From Deltaproteobacteria bacterium (lineage in GTDB: Bacteria; Myxococcota_A; UBA9042), in the NCBI GenBank assembly GCA_016875335.1, contig VGRO01000016.1:1-55887 (forward strand): a stretch of 55,887 nucleotides of DNA, read 5' to 3'. Made by a program: the position numbers and the translations under genes. Numbering within the stretch: the stretch's first letter is position 1; each line of letters opens with the position of its first letter. The notes under the pieces were generated by a model that was given only the letters and a program-made list of their open reading frames with translations, did not search any database and had not been told where the DNA came from. Positions 35,403 through 43,899 of the stretch are shown here, one piece after another.

Positions 35403-36416
35403 ATGAACTTTGGAAGACAAATCGCGATTCTCCTCGCCACAGGCCTTGCGACGGTCGCGCTGGCGATCGCCCGACCGGCCGCTGCGCAGTTGTCGCCGCT
35501 GCCCGACGCCTGGCGCGCCGCGCTCGCCAAGGTCGGCACCGATCCGCCGCCCAAGGCCCTGGCCGCCGACGCCCACTTCGTGCGCTCGGACGAGTCGGCC
35601 CACTTTGTCGCCTACGGGCACCTCAAGGACCTGGGCGGCGTGCTGCTCGGCGTCGGGACCGACCCCAACTACTTGATGGCCGGTTGGATGAAGGCGGAGT
35701 TGGTGCTGCTGGTCGATTTCGATCAGGTGGTGGCCGACGTCCACACCTTGTACATCTTGGCGCTGCGCCACGCCGAGACCGCCGACGCCTTCGTACAGTT
35801 GTGGTCGGCCAAAGGCGCGCCCAAGTTCGCGGAACTGGTGGCGGCGATGCCCGACGCGGCGGCCCGCAGGCGCGCACAGGCGGCACTCAAGCTGGCGCGG
35901 CACGTCATCTGGGACCGGTTGGTGACGCTGCGCAAGGACTACAAGGCCCAGAAGGTGCCGATGGCGTTCACGGACGCGGACCAGTACGCCCACGTGCGCG
36001 ACCTCGCGCTCAAGGACCGCATCTGGGCCTGGCGCGGCGACCTGACCGGGGCGGCCACCATGACCGGCATCCAGGGCGCACTCAAGGCGCTCGGCCGCGA
36101 GGTCAGCGCCTTCTACATCACCAACGCCGAAGCCTACTTCGACTACACGGCCCAGGCCCGCAAGAACTTGCGCGATCTGCCCTACGGCGAAAAATCGATC
36201 GTGCTGCGCACCCAGGGCGTGCCGAGCAAGGCGACCGAGACCGCGGACGGCCACTACCGCTACATGGTGCAGAACGGCCGCGACTTTGCGGCGTGGATGG
36301 CGCTCAAGCGCACGACCAGCGCCAAGACCATCTGCTGGTCGCGCAAACCGACCAAGGTCCAAGGGTTCTTCACGATTCCCGGTCCACCGCCGCCCAAGGC
36401 GGGCAAATCCAAATGA
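35403..36416 (+). CDS. Secreted protein of unknown function
   Basis: A 337-residue protein with a standard signal peptide (MNFGRQIAILLATGLATVAL, cleavage near AAAQ). The mature part is alpha/beta with no Cys-rich modules. Conserved-looking segments include a DPNYLMAGWMKAELVLLVDFDQVVAD-type core and ITNAEAYFDYT near residue 240. It resembles uncharacterised secreted proteins seen in spirochaetes and myxobacteria, some with a methyltransferase-like fold, but I cannot assign a reaction. Its stop overlaps the next start (ATGA), so it is translationally coupled to the FGE-like protein. Confidence 0.8.
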   Translation: MNFGRQIAILLATGLATVALAIARPAAAQLSPLPDAWRAALAKVGTDPPPKALAADAHFVRSDESAHFVAYGHLKDLGGVLLGVGTDPNYLMAGWMKAELVLLVDFDQVVADVHTLYILALRHAETADAFVQLWSAKGAPKFAELVAAMPDAAARRRAQAALKLARHVIWDRLVTLRKDYKAQKVPMAFTDADQYAHVRDLALKDRIWAWRGDLTGAATMTGIQGALKALGREVSAFYITNAEAYFDYTAQARKNLRDLPYGEKSIVLRTQGVPSKATETADGHYRYMVQNGRDFAAWMALKRTTSAKTICWSRKPTKVQGFFTIPGPPPPKAGKSK

Positions 36417-37258
36417 CCTGGTCCATCGCCCAGTTCGCGGTCGCCTGGTCCGCGCTTGCATCGCTACAGGCGCACGCCGCGCCGACCGCTCTGCCCTGCG
36501 GCGCGGGCCCCGAAGGCATGGCCTGCATCGCCGGAGGCCCGTTCGTGCGCGGCACCGACGGCGAACCCGTAAACGCGCGCCCCAAGGCCACCGTCTGGGT
36601 GCAGACCTATTGGATGGACCTGCGCGAAGTCACCTTCGGCGAGTACAAAGCCTGCGAGCGCAAAGGCAAATGCCCCAAAGCAGGGCCGAAGTACAGCGAT
36701 TTCAACCGGCCCAAGCAGGCCATGACCGGCGTCAATTGGTTCGACGCCCGCGCCTACTGCCAGGCCGCGGGCAAGCGCTTGCCCACCGAGGCCGAGTGGG
36801 AGAAGGCCGCGCGCGGCCCGGACGGTGCCTTGCACCCGTGGGGCGATGAACCGGCGACCTGCAAGCGCGCGGTCATCATGGACAAAAGCGGACGATCGTG
36901 CGGCGTCAAGAAGTTGCATTCGCAGCCCGAAAAAGGCCGCGTGCTGGAGGTGGCCACCCGGCCGGCCGGCGCGTACGGGCTGTTCGACATGTCCGGCAAC
37001 TCGTGGGAATGGGTCGCCGACTGGTACAGCCCGAGCTACGGCAAGTGCGGCGCGGCCTGTGCCGGACAGGATCCCAAAGGCCCGTGCGCAGGAGCGGACC
37101 GCTGCCCGGGCCACGCGGAGAAGATCGTGCGCGGCGGCAGTTGGTACTGGCCGGCCCACATGGCGACTGGGGTGTGGCGGCGGCCGCACGCGCCCGGCAA
37201 CGAGCCGTTCCACCACTTTGGTTTTCGGTGCGCCAAGGATGTCGCGGGAACGGATTGA
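36413..37258 (+). CDS. FGE-sulfatase (SUMF1)-domain secreted protein
   Basis: A 281-residue protein with a signal peptide ending LQAHA. The formylglycine-generating-enzyme-like fold is clear: GGPFVRGTDGE, then MDLREVTFGEYKAC, KRLPTEAEWEKAARGPDG, FDMSGNSWEWVADWY and a final IVRGGSWY with FGFRCAKD. True FGE enzymes carry a Cys pair in the active site. Here the Cys are scattered and no such pair is obvious, so a binding or structural role is as likely as catalysis. It is coupled to the preceding gene by a 4-bp overlap. It ends one base before the convergent gene at 37259. Confidence 0.9.
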   Translation: MTWSIAQFAVAWSALASLQAHAAPTALPCGAGPEGMACIAGGPFVRGTDGEPVNARPKATVWVQTYWMDLREVTFGEYKACERKGKCPKAGPKYSDFNRPKQAMTGVNWFDARAYCQAAGKRLPTEAEWEKAARGPDGALHPWGDEPATCKRAVIMDKSGRSCGVKKLHSQPEKGRVLEVATRPAGAYGLFDMSGNSWEWVADWYSPSYGKCGAACAGQDPKGPCAGADRCPGHAEKIVRGGSWYWPAHMATGVWRRPHAPGNEPFHHFGFRCAKDVAGTD

Positions 37259-37903
37259 CTACGGCGCCGCGGGTTCCGCGGTTCCGGGCAGCGGCCGAAT
37301 GGCGATCGCGGTCTCCGGCTGACCTTTCTTGGCCAGCCGCACCACGACCAGTCCCTCCAGGCCCTCGGGCGTCCGGACGTGGACAACCGCGGGCAGCGCG
37401 TCTTTCTGAAAGCCGATGTGCAGCAATTCCACCCTGGCGAGCGGACCGCGCAGGCTGCCGATCTTGGCCGCCTTGGCGGTCTGGGCCGGGTTGGCAAGGC
37501 CGTCGCGCGCCATCGACCCAGCGTAGATCGTCACTGCAGGCACCCCGGCAGCGGCGAGGTCCAGTTCGGCAAAGAAGCCCGGTCCGTGCGGCAGGACCAG
37601 GACGGGGTTGGCATCCGTGGCCTCGGGCACAGCGGCTTGTGGCGGCGCAGGGGTCGCGGCGGCGGGGGTGCCCATCGCCTTGGCAGCCTGTGTGTGCGCT
37701 TGCGCCTGCGCCGCCGTGTGCGCGGCGGCCATGTCGGCAAACAGCGCGGTCTGGGCCTCGAAGACCGGAGCCTCCTCGACGCCAGGCAAGGTTGGCCCCT
37801 GGGATTGGGGGGGCCGGTGCCCGCGCATCTGCACCCATCCGGCGGCCGAACCCAGCACCAGACCGACGACGAGCGCACCCAAGCTGTAGAAGACGACGCG
37901 CAT
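37259..37903 (-). CDS. Small membrane-anchored protein, unknown
   Basis: A 214-residue protein. MRVVFYSLGALVVGLVLGSAAG is a single N-terminal transmembrane helix. An Ala/Gln/His-rich, probably helical segment (about 45-95) leads to a C-terminal beta-rich domain (about 100-205) with several Val/Leu strands. No catalytic motif. Another ATG lies 4 codons upstream (37915). It follows the T2SF-like gene by 63 bp in the same direction, so it may belong to that operon, perhaps as an accessory. Confidence 0.7.
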   Translation of the reverse strand: MRVVFYSLGALVVGLVLGSAAGWVQMRGHRPPQSQGPTLPGVEEAPVFEAQTALFADMAAAHTAAQAQAHTQAAKAMGTPAAATPAPPQAAVPEATDANPVLVLPHGPGFFAELDLAAAGVPAVTIYAGSMARDGLANPAQTAKAAKIGSLRGPLARVELLHIGFQKDALPAVVHVRTPEGLEGLVVVRLAKKGQPETAIAIRPLPGTAEPAAP

Positions 37904-37966
37904 GGTACCTTGCACCGCGGTGATGCTGGGCGGCGATGCTACCGCCGGCCTGGCCGTTGGGCAATG

Positions 37967-39199
37967 TCACTGGGACGCCGGCTTGCGCAAACTCGGCATG
38001 TTGCGGTCGATTTCGCGGCGAAGTTCATCGCCTTCGGCGCCCGGCACGAGCGCGAATGGGTCGCTGGTCATGGCGCGCACCTGACTGACCACCTGCCAGC
38101 CGATGGCGACCGCGACCGCCGCGCCGAGCATCGCACGCAGGACCAGCGTGAAAATCCGCAGGTCGTTCGCGACCGCCGTCCGCGCCTCTGCCGCGAGTTC
38201 TGAAAAGGTCTCGGGCAGGTGACCGCTGCGCTCTGCCGCTGCGACGGTCGCGCGCGCCCGCTGGGTCACGCCAGGCACCGCCGCGATGGCCGCGGAAAGT
38301 GAACTGCTCTGCACCCCAGCCACGGCCAGGGCCGGCCAGCGCGCGCCGACGGGATCGCCCGACGCGGCCGCCGCAAGACCCATCGCGTCCGGCAGGGCGA
38401 TGCCGGCGTGCAGGCCGTGGGCAAGGACCTCGAAAACCAGCGCACAGCGCCGGGCGCCGATCGCGCGGTCGATCAGCGGCACGCGTTCGGCGACGGCCAT
38501 GGCCCGCGCCAACCACGGCGAACCCGGCGCGCGGCGCACCGCGAGAACGACTGCACCGGCCAGACCTGCGAAAACCGCAAGATTGAATCCGGCGGAGCGA
38601 AGGAACCCCCCGAGGCCGCTGATGAACAATTGCGGCGCAGGCAGCAGCACGCACGCCGACAGCACGACGAACACCGGGTAGCCCAAGCTGCCCCGCAGGC
38701 CGTGCCAGAGTTCGGCGGTCCGGGCGTGGCGTTCAGCGCTGCGCTGCAGGCACTGGACCGAGCGGCCGGTCCGGTCGCCAGCGGCGACCAGCGCCAGGTC
38801 GACGGCGTCGAAAAGTCCCGAGGCTGCCAAGGCCTCGCCGAGCCCGCCGCCACCTCGCAGGGTGTGGGCCGAGGTGCGCGCCGCCGCCGCCGCGGACCCG
38901 CCCAGCACGTCGCCGGCCAGGTCCAACGCCTCAGGCCAGGCCACGCCAGATTGGAGCAAGCGGGCCAACTGGGTGTGCAACACGGCGCGATCGGCGCTGG
39001 CCAGGTGCAGCCGTCGAAGCCTCTGGGGTTGCTGGGCCACAGGCGGGCCACTTTCGGCGGTCGGCCGGACGACGGGTATCGCTGCGGGCGGAACCGGGGA
39101 CGTGCGCGGCTCGGTCCGCCGAACCTTGGCGACGACGACCCCGCAACTGCGGCATTCGGCGGCGTCGGGTTGGTCGACGCCACATTTGGGACAGATCAC
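37967..39199 (-). CDS. Zinc-ribbon plus T2SF/PilC-like inner-membrane protein
   Basis: A 410-residue protein. The GTG at 39199 overlaps the upstream stop (GTGA), which fixes the start and implies coupling. It opens with a zinc ribbon (CPKCGVDQPDAAECRSCG), then a Pro-rich linker, then two type-II-secretion-F/PilC-like helical domains: SADRAVLHTQLARLLQSGVAWPEAL (N half) and LVFEVLAHGLHAGIALPDAM (C half). Three hydrophobic segments sit near 200-220, 235-250 and 375-395. Canonical PilC or GspF lack the ribbon. No GspE, GspG or pilin gene is nearby, so whether it builds a pilus or secretion machine is unclear. Confidence 0.85.
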   Translation of the reverse strand: MICPKCGVDQPDAAECRSCGVVVAKVRRTEPRTSPVPPAAIPVVRPTAESGPPVAQQPQRLRRLHLASADRAVLHTQLARLLQSGVAWPEALDLAGDVLGGSAAAAARTSAHTLRGGGGLGEALAASGLFDAVDLALVAAGDRTGRSVQCLQRSAERHARTAELWHGLRGSLGYPVFVVLSACVLLPAPQLFISGLGGFLRSAGFNLAVFAGLAGAVVLAVRRAPGSPWLARAMAVAERVPLIDRAIGARRCALVFEVLAHGLHAGIALPDAMGLAAAASGDPVGARWPALAVAGVQSSSLSAAIAAVPGVTQRARATVAAAERSGHLPETFSELAAEARTAVANDLRIFTLVLRAMLGAAVAVAIGWQVVSQVRAMTSDPFALVPGAEGDELRREIDRNMPSLRKPASQ

Positions 39200-40176
39200 G
39201 GCCTTCCCACCGGTCCCGTCTTGCGCGCGGCCAGCGGCGCGGACCATGTGCCGGGCCGGGCATCGGCGCCGGACATGGTCAGCCATTGGCACATGGCGTC
39301 GAGGCGCGAGGCGATGCGCGGTCCGACGCGGGAGGCGAGCGTGTCCAGCCCCGCACCTGTCGGATCGCGGGTCAACTTCTCGGCTTGGACATGGGAGACG
39401 ACGCCCGTTTCGGCCAGGGGGAAATTGGTGGCCACGCAGGTCAGCCCGCCGCGGTCATAACGGCCGCAGATGAGGTTGTCGAGGATCGTCAGTTCCCAGT
39501 CGCTGGCGCGGCCCTTGCCCAGTTCGTCGATGACGAGCACGTCGACACCGATGAGCGGCGCCAGGATTTGCGCCTCGCTGTCGCCCCGGGAGTAGCAGGC
39601 CTTGAGGTCCCAGAGCAGGCGCGAAAAGTCGCTGAATTGGACCGTCAGGCCCATGTCGAGCACCAACTCGCGGGCCAGGGCGACCAGCAGGTGGGTCTTG
39701 CCGACGCCGGGCGGGCCGCTCAAGCCGACGCCGCGCAACTGCGGTTTGAGGTGCCCTTTGCGATCCAAGCCATGTGCGCGCAGGTGGCTGAACGCCCCGG
39801 ACACCAACATCAACGCCTCGGGCTGACGGGTGCGGTCGAACGAGCGAAACGTCGCGCGCGCGAACTGGGCCGGCAGGCGTGCCGCGTCAAACAGGACCTG
39901 GCGGCGCCGCAGACCGGCAAGTGGACAGGGCGCGAAGACCTCGTAGCCTTGGGCGTCGCGGCTGGGCCGGCGGCCGCTGCCCCGGCACACCCGGCATTGG
40001 CCGAAATGGCTGCACACCGTGGCGCGCGCGTGGTCGCCGTCCGCGGCGATGACAAGCCCCTCGTCGCACGACCGGCAGCGATCGCCCTGGTCCTCTGCCG
40101 CGCACCCGGTCGACAGGTCGAGGCCGGGCTGCGGTGCGGCGATGCGCGGGGAACTGGAGCGGGCGGGATGGGCCAT
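39196..40176 (-). CDS. DnaC/IstB-like AAA+ ATPase (helicase-loader type)
   Basis: A 326-residue protein. The N-terminal part has Cys pairs (CRSCDEG, CRVCRG) that may form a zinc finger. The ATPase core has Walker A GPPGVGKTH (about 154-162), Walker B VLVIDELGKG and an arginine-rich sensor region SRVGPRIASRL. This is the DnaC/DnaI/IstB pattern, with no transposase gene next to it, so a helicase loader is favoured over an IS21-type helper. Its stop overlaps the start of the T2SF-like gene by GTGA. A DnaD-like ORF lies 89 bp upstream. Confidence 0.88.
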   Translation of the reverse strand: MAHPARSSSPRIAAPQPGLDLSTGCAAEDQGDRCRSCDEGLVIAADGDHARATVCSHFGQCRVCRGSGRRPSRDAQGYEVFAPCPLAGLRRRQVLFDAARLPAQFARATFRSFDRTRQPEALMLVSGAFSHLRAHGLDRKGHLKPQLRGVGLSGPPGVGKTHLLVALARELVLDMGLTVQFSDFSRLLWDLKACYSRGDSEAQILAPLIGVDVLVIDELGKGRASDWELTILDNLICGRYDRGGLTCVATNFPLAETGVVSHVQAEKLTRDPTGAGLDTLASRVGPRIASRLDAMCQWLTMSGADARPGTWSAPLAARKTGPVGRP

Positions 40177-40265
40177 GGCGGGTCACCCGGGGGATTGGGG
40201 GCCAACGGTACCACCACGCCCGGGCGGGGTCGATGTGGTTGAGCGTGCGTTGGCGGTGGCCACGC

Positions 40266-41012
40266 CTACGGGTCGATCGCGCCGAAATCCACCCAGCCGT
40301 CTACCGTCGGCCATCGCACATCCAAATGCCGCGACAGCCACGCGTTGCAGCGCTGCGCACGCTGCACCGCCAGGGCCTTCTTGGAGAGGCGGCCGCGCAG
40401 CGGTGCAAGCTCCCGGGCGATCTCGATCTCCATGGTCGCGCGCTCTGCGTCTTGCAGAGCGGCCACCAGCGCGTTGCGCAAGACCGTCTCCGCTTTGGCC
40501 ACGGCGGCCTCAAAGGGCGGCAGGTCGGCCAGATCGTCGTCTGGATCGCCGGGGTCGTCGCGGTCGTGCGGCCGCCGCAGCGCCCGATCCAGGACATCCC
40601 AGGCCAGGCGATAGGCGTGCTTGAGCCCAAGGTGATCGGTTCCCCGCAGGAATTCCTCCAAAGGGTCCAAGAGTTCTGCGACGCATAGCCCAGGCTCGGC
40701 GCAGGCCAGCATCGGCGGTGCGCCCGCGGGTTCGGCGACGGCACGCGGCACGGTGGGCCCCAGTACCCGCACGGCCTGGGCGACCGCTGGCGCATACCAG
40801 CCCAAATGCAGAGGCATGCGCGCTTCGTCGCCGTGCCGGAACCGCCACGCCCGCACCCGCGCACCGACCACGCGGACGACCAACCCGATGGGCACGCCCT
40901 GATCGTGCCACTGGCCCGCCAGCGCTGCGTCGGCTGGGGCCCACTGCACGCCGCGACCGCGCAGGGCCAGAAAGCACGCCTCGATCGAATTGATGTAGTC
41001 GGCGGGCGACAT
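40266..41012 (-). CDS. DnaD-like or replication-associated hypothetical protein
   Basis: A 248-residue protein. The N-terminus MSPADYINSIEACFLALRGRG followed by a WHDQGVPIGLVVRVV segment resembles small proteins that precede DnaC-like genes in deltaproteobacteria. The middle is hydrophobic and alpha-helical; the C-terminus is Leu/Ala-rich and charged. No enzyme motif. Assignment as a replication or primosome accessory rests on the neighbouring ATPase. The frame is open far upstream, but MSPAD at 41012 is the first sensible start. Confidence 0.7.
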   Translation of the reverse strand: MSPADYINSIEACFLALRGRGVQWAPADAALAGQWHDQGVPIGLVVRVVGARVRAWRFRHGDEARMPLHLGWYAPAVAQAVRVLGPTVPRAVAEPAGAPPMLACAEPGLCVAELLDPLEEFLRGTDHLGLKHAYRLAWDVLDRALRRPHDRDDPGDPDDDLADLPPFEAAVAKAETVLRNALVAALQDAERATMEIEIARELAPLRGRLSKKALAVQRAQRCNAWLSRHLDVRWPTVDGWVDFGAIDP

Positions 41013-41083
41013 GGGCCTTGGCGGAGCGCGATTCGATGCGGTGGGCTGGCTGGTCGTCGCCCTGCCGCGGTCCAGGGCTCGGG

Positions 41084-41113
41084 GTGCGCGGCGGGGCTGC
41101 GGCAAGCTACCAT
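41084..41113 (+). promoter_or_regulatory. Possible pabB promoter
   Basis: GTGCGC (41084-41089), an 18-nt spacer and TACCAT (41108-41113). It predicts a start near 41120 and favours the GTG at 41151 over the ATG at 41112. Confidence 0.3.
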
Positions 41114-41150
41114 GGCGGCCTGGCGCCGGCGAGGCGGGCGTGGAGCGACG

Positions 41151-42368
41151 GTGAGCGATCGCGCGGCATGGGCCATCGGCGGTGAGGGGCCGCGGCGCTG
41201 GGCGCTGTGCGACCGCTTGGGGGTGCCGGCCGGCCACGCCGTCGTCTTGCCCCACCAGCGGGCGACCCTTGCCCGGACCTTTCGGCTCAACCCCGCGGAA
41301 TTGTCGGGCAGTGCGCGGCGCATCCTGGCGCAGCTTGCGGCCGACCGCGCGGACGGTCGCCTTGCGGTGGGGTGGATCGGCTACGAGGTCGGTGCGGCCC
41401 TCGAAGGCGTCGCCAGCCGCGGTCCCTCGACGTGGCCTGATGCGGCGTGGTGGCTGTGCGACCCAACCGCAGTCGAGTTCCAGCCGTGCAGACAGCACCC
41501 GCCGGTCGGCGACCCTCCGGCCCCGCGGTCGCTGCGGCGCCAGGCCCCGCGCTATCGGTGCCAAGTAGGCGAGATCGTCGAACGCATCGCGGCCGGGGAG
41601 TTCTACCAGGTCAACCTGACTGTCGCCGCGGCGGCAAACCGGGTGGCCGAGTGCGGGCCGGTCGAGGCATTGGGTGCCCTGCTTTCGGCGCAGCCTGTCC
41701 CCCTGGGTTGGGCGATGGCGGTGCCCGGTCGCTCGGGCCGCCTGGCCGCCAGCGGGTCCATGGAGCGTTTCTTGCGGATCGACGGCGATCGCATCGCGAC
41801 CCGGCCCATCAAGGGCACGGCACCGCGCGGTCGGAGTGCACGGGCCGACGCCGCGCTGGCCGCCGACCTGTTGGCCCGGCCCAAGGAGCGCGCCGAGAAC
41901 ACCATGATCGTCGACATGGCGCGCAATGACCTGCAACGGGTGTGCGCGCCGCATACGGTCGAGGTGCTCAGCCTTTTGCAGACGGTGGCATACGAGACGC
42001 TCTGGCACCTGGAGAGCGAAGTTGCCGGACAGTTGCGCACGCGCGACCTCGCGGCCATCCTGGCGGCTACGCTGCCGCCGGCCAGCGTGACCGGGTGCCC
42101 CAAGGTGCAAGCCATGAAGGCGATTGCTGAACTGGAGCGCAGGCGCCGCGGCTTGTATTGCGGGGCGACGTTCTGCCTCGACCCCGCGGGCGCGGCCGAC
42201 TTCGCGGTGGCGATCCGCACCCTGCGCATCGATCGCCACCGCGCGCGCCTCGATGTGGGCGCCGGCATCGTTGCGGATTCGAACCCCGAGGCCGAGTGGC
42301 GCGAGACGTGTCGCAAGGCCGTGGGCGGGCTGCGCGCGGCGGCGCACCTGGTGGCCGGCGATGGTTGA
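41151..42368 (+). CDS. pabB: Aminodeoxychorismate synthase component I PabB
   Basis: A 405-residue chorismate-binding enzyme that makes 4-amino-4-deoxychorismate for folate. Motifs in order: IAAGEFYQVNLT, ASGSMERFLRIDGD, the TRPIKGTAPRG segment whose Lys is the PabB-specific active-site residue, ENTMIVDMARNDL and the SVTGCPKVQAM and AGIVADSNPEAEWRE endings. The GTG at 41151 has GGAG 5 nt upstream. The glutaminase partner PabA is not in the window. It overlaps pabC by 8 bp. Trp synthesis (TrpE) is the close alternative; the PIKGT motif and pabC partner favour PabB. Confidence 0.93.
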   Translation: MSDRAAWAIGGEGPRRWALCDRLGVPAGHAVVLPHQRATLARTFRLNPAELSGSARRILAQLAADRADGRLAVGWIGYEVGAALEGVASRGPSTWPDAAWWLCDPTAVEFQPCRQHPPVGDPPAPRSLRRQAPRYRCQVGEIVERIAAGEFYQVNLTVAAAANRVAECGPVEALGALLSAQPVPLGWAMAVPGRSGRLAASGSMERFLRIDGDRIATRPIKGTAPRGRSARADAALAADLLARPKERAENTMIVDMARNDLQRVCAPHTVEVLSLLQTVAYETLWHLESEVAGQLRTRDLAAILAATLPPASVTGCPKVQAMKAIAELERRRRGLYCGATFCLDPAGAADFAVAIRTLRIDRHRARLDVGAGIVADSNPEAEWRETCRKAVGGLRAAAHLVAGDG

Positions 42369-43137
42369 AGCCGAGGTGCGCGGTGATCGCAGCGGCGAGC
42401 GGGTGTTCACGACGCTGCTCTGGCCGGGTGCCAAGCCGCTGCTGTGGCCCTGGCACCTCGAACGCCTCGACCGCGACGCCCGGCAGATGGGGCTTGCAGC
42501 CGCGGCGGTTGGACACATCGAGGCGGCCGTGGTGGACGCCTTGAGGTCCAGGCGGGGCGACGTAGCCCGCGTGCGCATCGATTTGGTGGCAGACGGTGGG
42601 TCTGCGCTGGACGAGCCGCCCGCGAGAACCCTCGTCAGGGTCGCGGTCTCGGAGCCACCTGCGGCCGGCCTGCCCGCCCAAGGGTTGACGCTCGCGCGGG
42701 TGCCGACGGCGTGTGGCGAGGGGCACCCGCTGGCCGGAACCAAAAGACCAGACGCCGTGCGGGGATGGGCCCGGCGGCGCGCGACCGCTGCGGGATTCGA
42801 CGACGCGCTGCTGGTGTGTGCGCGCGGCGACCTTGTGGAGACGACGACAGCAGCGTTGCTTTTGGGCCTGGACGACGGGTCGGTGGTCGTCCCGGGTCAA
42901 GGATGCGGGGCGGTGCGCAGCACGACGCTGGCGTGGTTGGCGACGCGTCGATCGATTGCAGCGCGCCGGGTCGCTTTCGCCGAATGCACCACGGTGCGGT
43001 GGGCGCTCGCCTGCAACGCGGTCCGGGGCGCTGTGCCGGTCGCACGCCTGGGCGATCGCAGGTTGCAGCGCCCTGATGGCGACTGGCAACAGGTGATCGA
43101 CGCCGCGGTTCGCGCAACCGCGCCGGCTGGAGCGTAG
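42361..43137 (+). CDS. pabC: 4-amino-4-deoxychorismate lyase PabC
   Basis: A 258-residue class IV PLP enzyme that splits aminodeoxychorismate into 4-aminobenzoate and pyruvate. The likely PLP Lys is Lys128 in GTKRPDAVRGW. GFDDALLVCARGDLVETTTAALLL is the conserved phosphate-cup segment, and VRWALACNAVRG is near the end. The start overlaps pabB by 8 bp, typical of coupled folate genes. D-amino-acid or branched-chain aminotransferases share this fold; the pabB partner argues for the lyase. Confidence 0.9.
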   Translation: MVEAEVRGDRSGERVFTTLLWPGAKPLLWPWHLERLDRDARQMGLAAAAVGHIEAAVVDALRSRRGDVARVRIDLVADGGSALDEPPARTLVRVAVSEPPAAGLPAQGLTLARVPTACGEGHPLAGTKRPDAVRGWARRRATAAGFDDALLVCARGDLVETTTAALLLGLDDGSVVVPGQGCGAVRSTTLAWLATRRSIAARRVAFAECTTVRWALACNAVRGAVPVARLGDRRLQRPDGDWQQVIDAAVRATAPAGA

Positions 43138-43140
43138 CGC

Positions 43141-43899
43141 ATGGCGCCGTGGCAGGCCTGGGGGGCGGCCTGGAACGTGGCCGGCGGCGTGCGCTACCAC
43201 CTGCAGGCGCTGCGCTGGCGGAGGACGCTGTGGGCACCGTACACCGCGCACGTGGCGGCGACTCTGGTGGCGTGGCGACCGGCCACCGATCGGCTGGTCG
43301 TGGTGGGTCCGAGCGCAGGCTGGCACCTGCCGGCTGCGTGGCTCGCGGGTTTCACTGAAGTCGTCGCCATTGAACCCGACCCACTGGCGCGCTGGCTGTT
43401 GCGGCGGCGTTTTCCGGCGGTGCGCTGGCGCTTCGACGCCGACGACTACTTCACCCCCGAAGGCCCGCGATCGTGGGCGGACAACACGGGCCGCCTGCTC
43501 GACACGCACCGCGACGCCGCAGCGCTGTTCGCCAACTTCTTGGGACAGTTGGTGGCACTGTACCCGGACGCCGTGGCGCGCGAACACGGCGATGCTCTGC
43601 TGGCTGCGCCGGCCTACCGCGCCTGGCAGCGCTCGGTCGTGCGGGCGCTCGGCGGACGCCCGTGGCTGAGCCTGCACGACCGCCTGTCGAGCGACCGGGC
43701 GCCGCGCCGCTCAGAGTGGCGTTCAGACGGCCCGACCCCCAGCGCCGACCTCGCGGAGCTGTTCTGGCCGCGGGGCGCGACCGTGATCGACCACTTGAGC
43801 GACGGCTGGGCCGGCCCCGGGCCCTGCGGCTACCAAGTGTGGCAACGCAAGCCGGCGATGTTCCACGTCATCGAGACCGTGGGACCGGTCCATCAGTAG
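43141..43899 (+). CDS. Possible SAM-dependent methyltransferase-like protein
   Basis: A 252-residue protein. LVVVGPSAGWHLPAAWLAGF and then VVAIEPDP are a plausible Rossmann motif I and acidic loop. A Tyr-Phe-containing DADDYFTPEG is found where an adenine-binding Asp would be. The rest has no recognised motif. It starts 3 bp after pabC and is probably co-transcribed, but a folate role is not evident. Its last 7 bp overlap the convergent lipoprotein gene. Confidence 0.65.
   Translation: MAPWQAWGAAWNVAGGVRYHLQALRWRRTLWAPYTAHVAATLVAWRPATDRLVVVGPSAGWHLPAAWLAGFTEVVAIEPDPLARWLLRRRFPAVRWRFDADDYFTPEGPRSWADNTGRLLDTHRDAAALFANFLGQLVALYPDAVAREHGDALLAAPAYRAWQRSVVRALGGRPWLSLHDRLSSDRAPRRSEWRSDGPTPSADLAELFWPRGATVIDHLSDGWAGPGPCGYQVWQRKPAMFHVIETVGPVHQ

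Noticed and set aside
39196..40176. IS21-type helper (IstB) reading of the DnaC-like ATPase
   Set aside because: No IstA transposase, terminal repeats or target duplication nearby, and the gene is coupled to a chromosomal T2SF-like gene.
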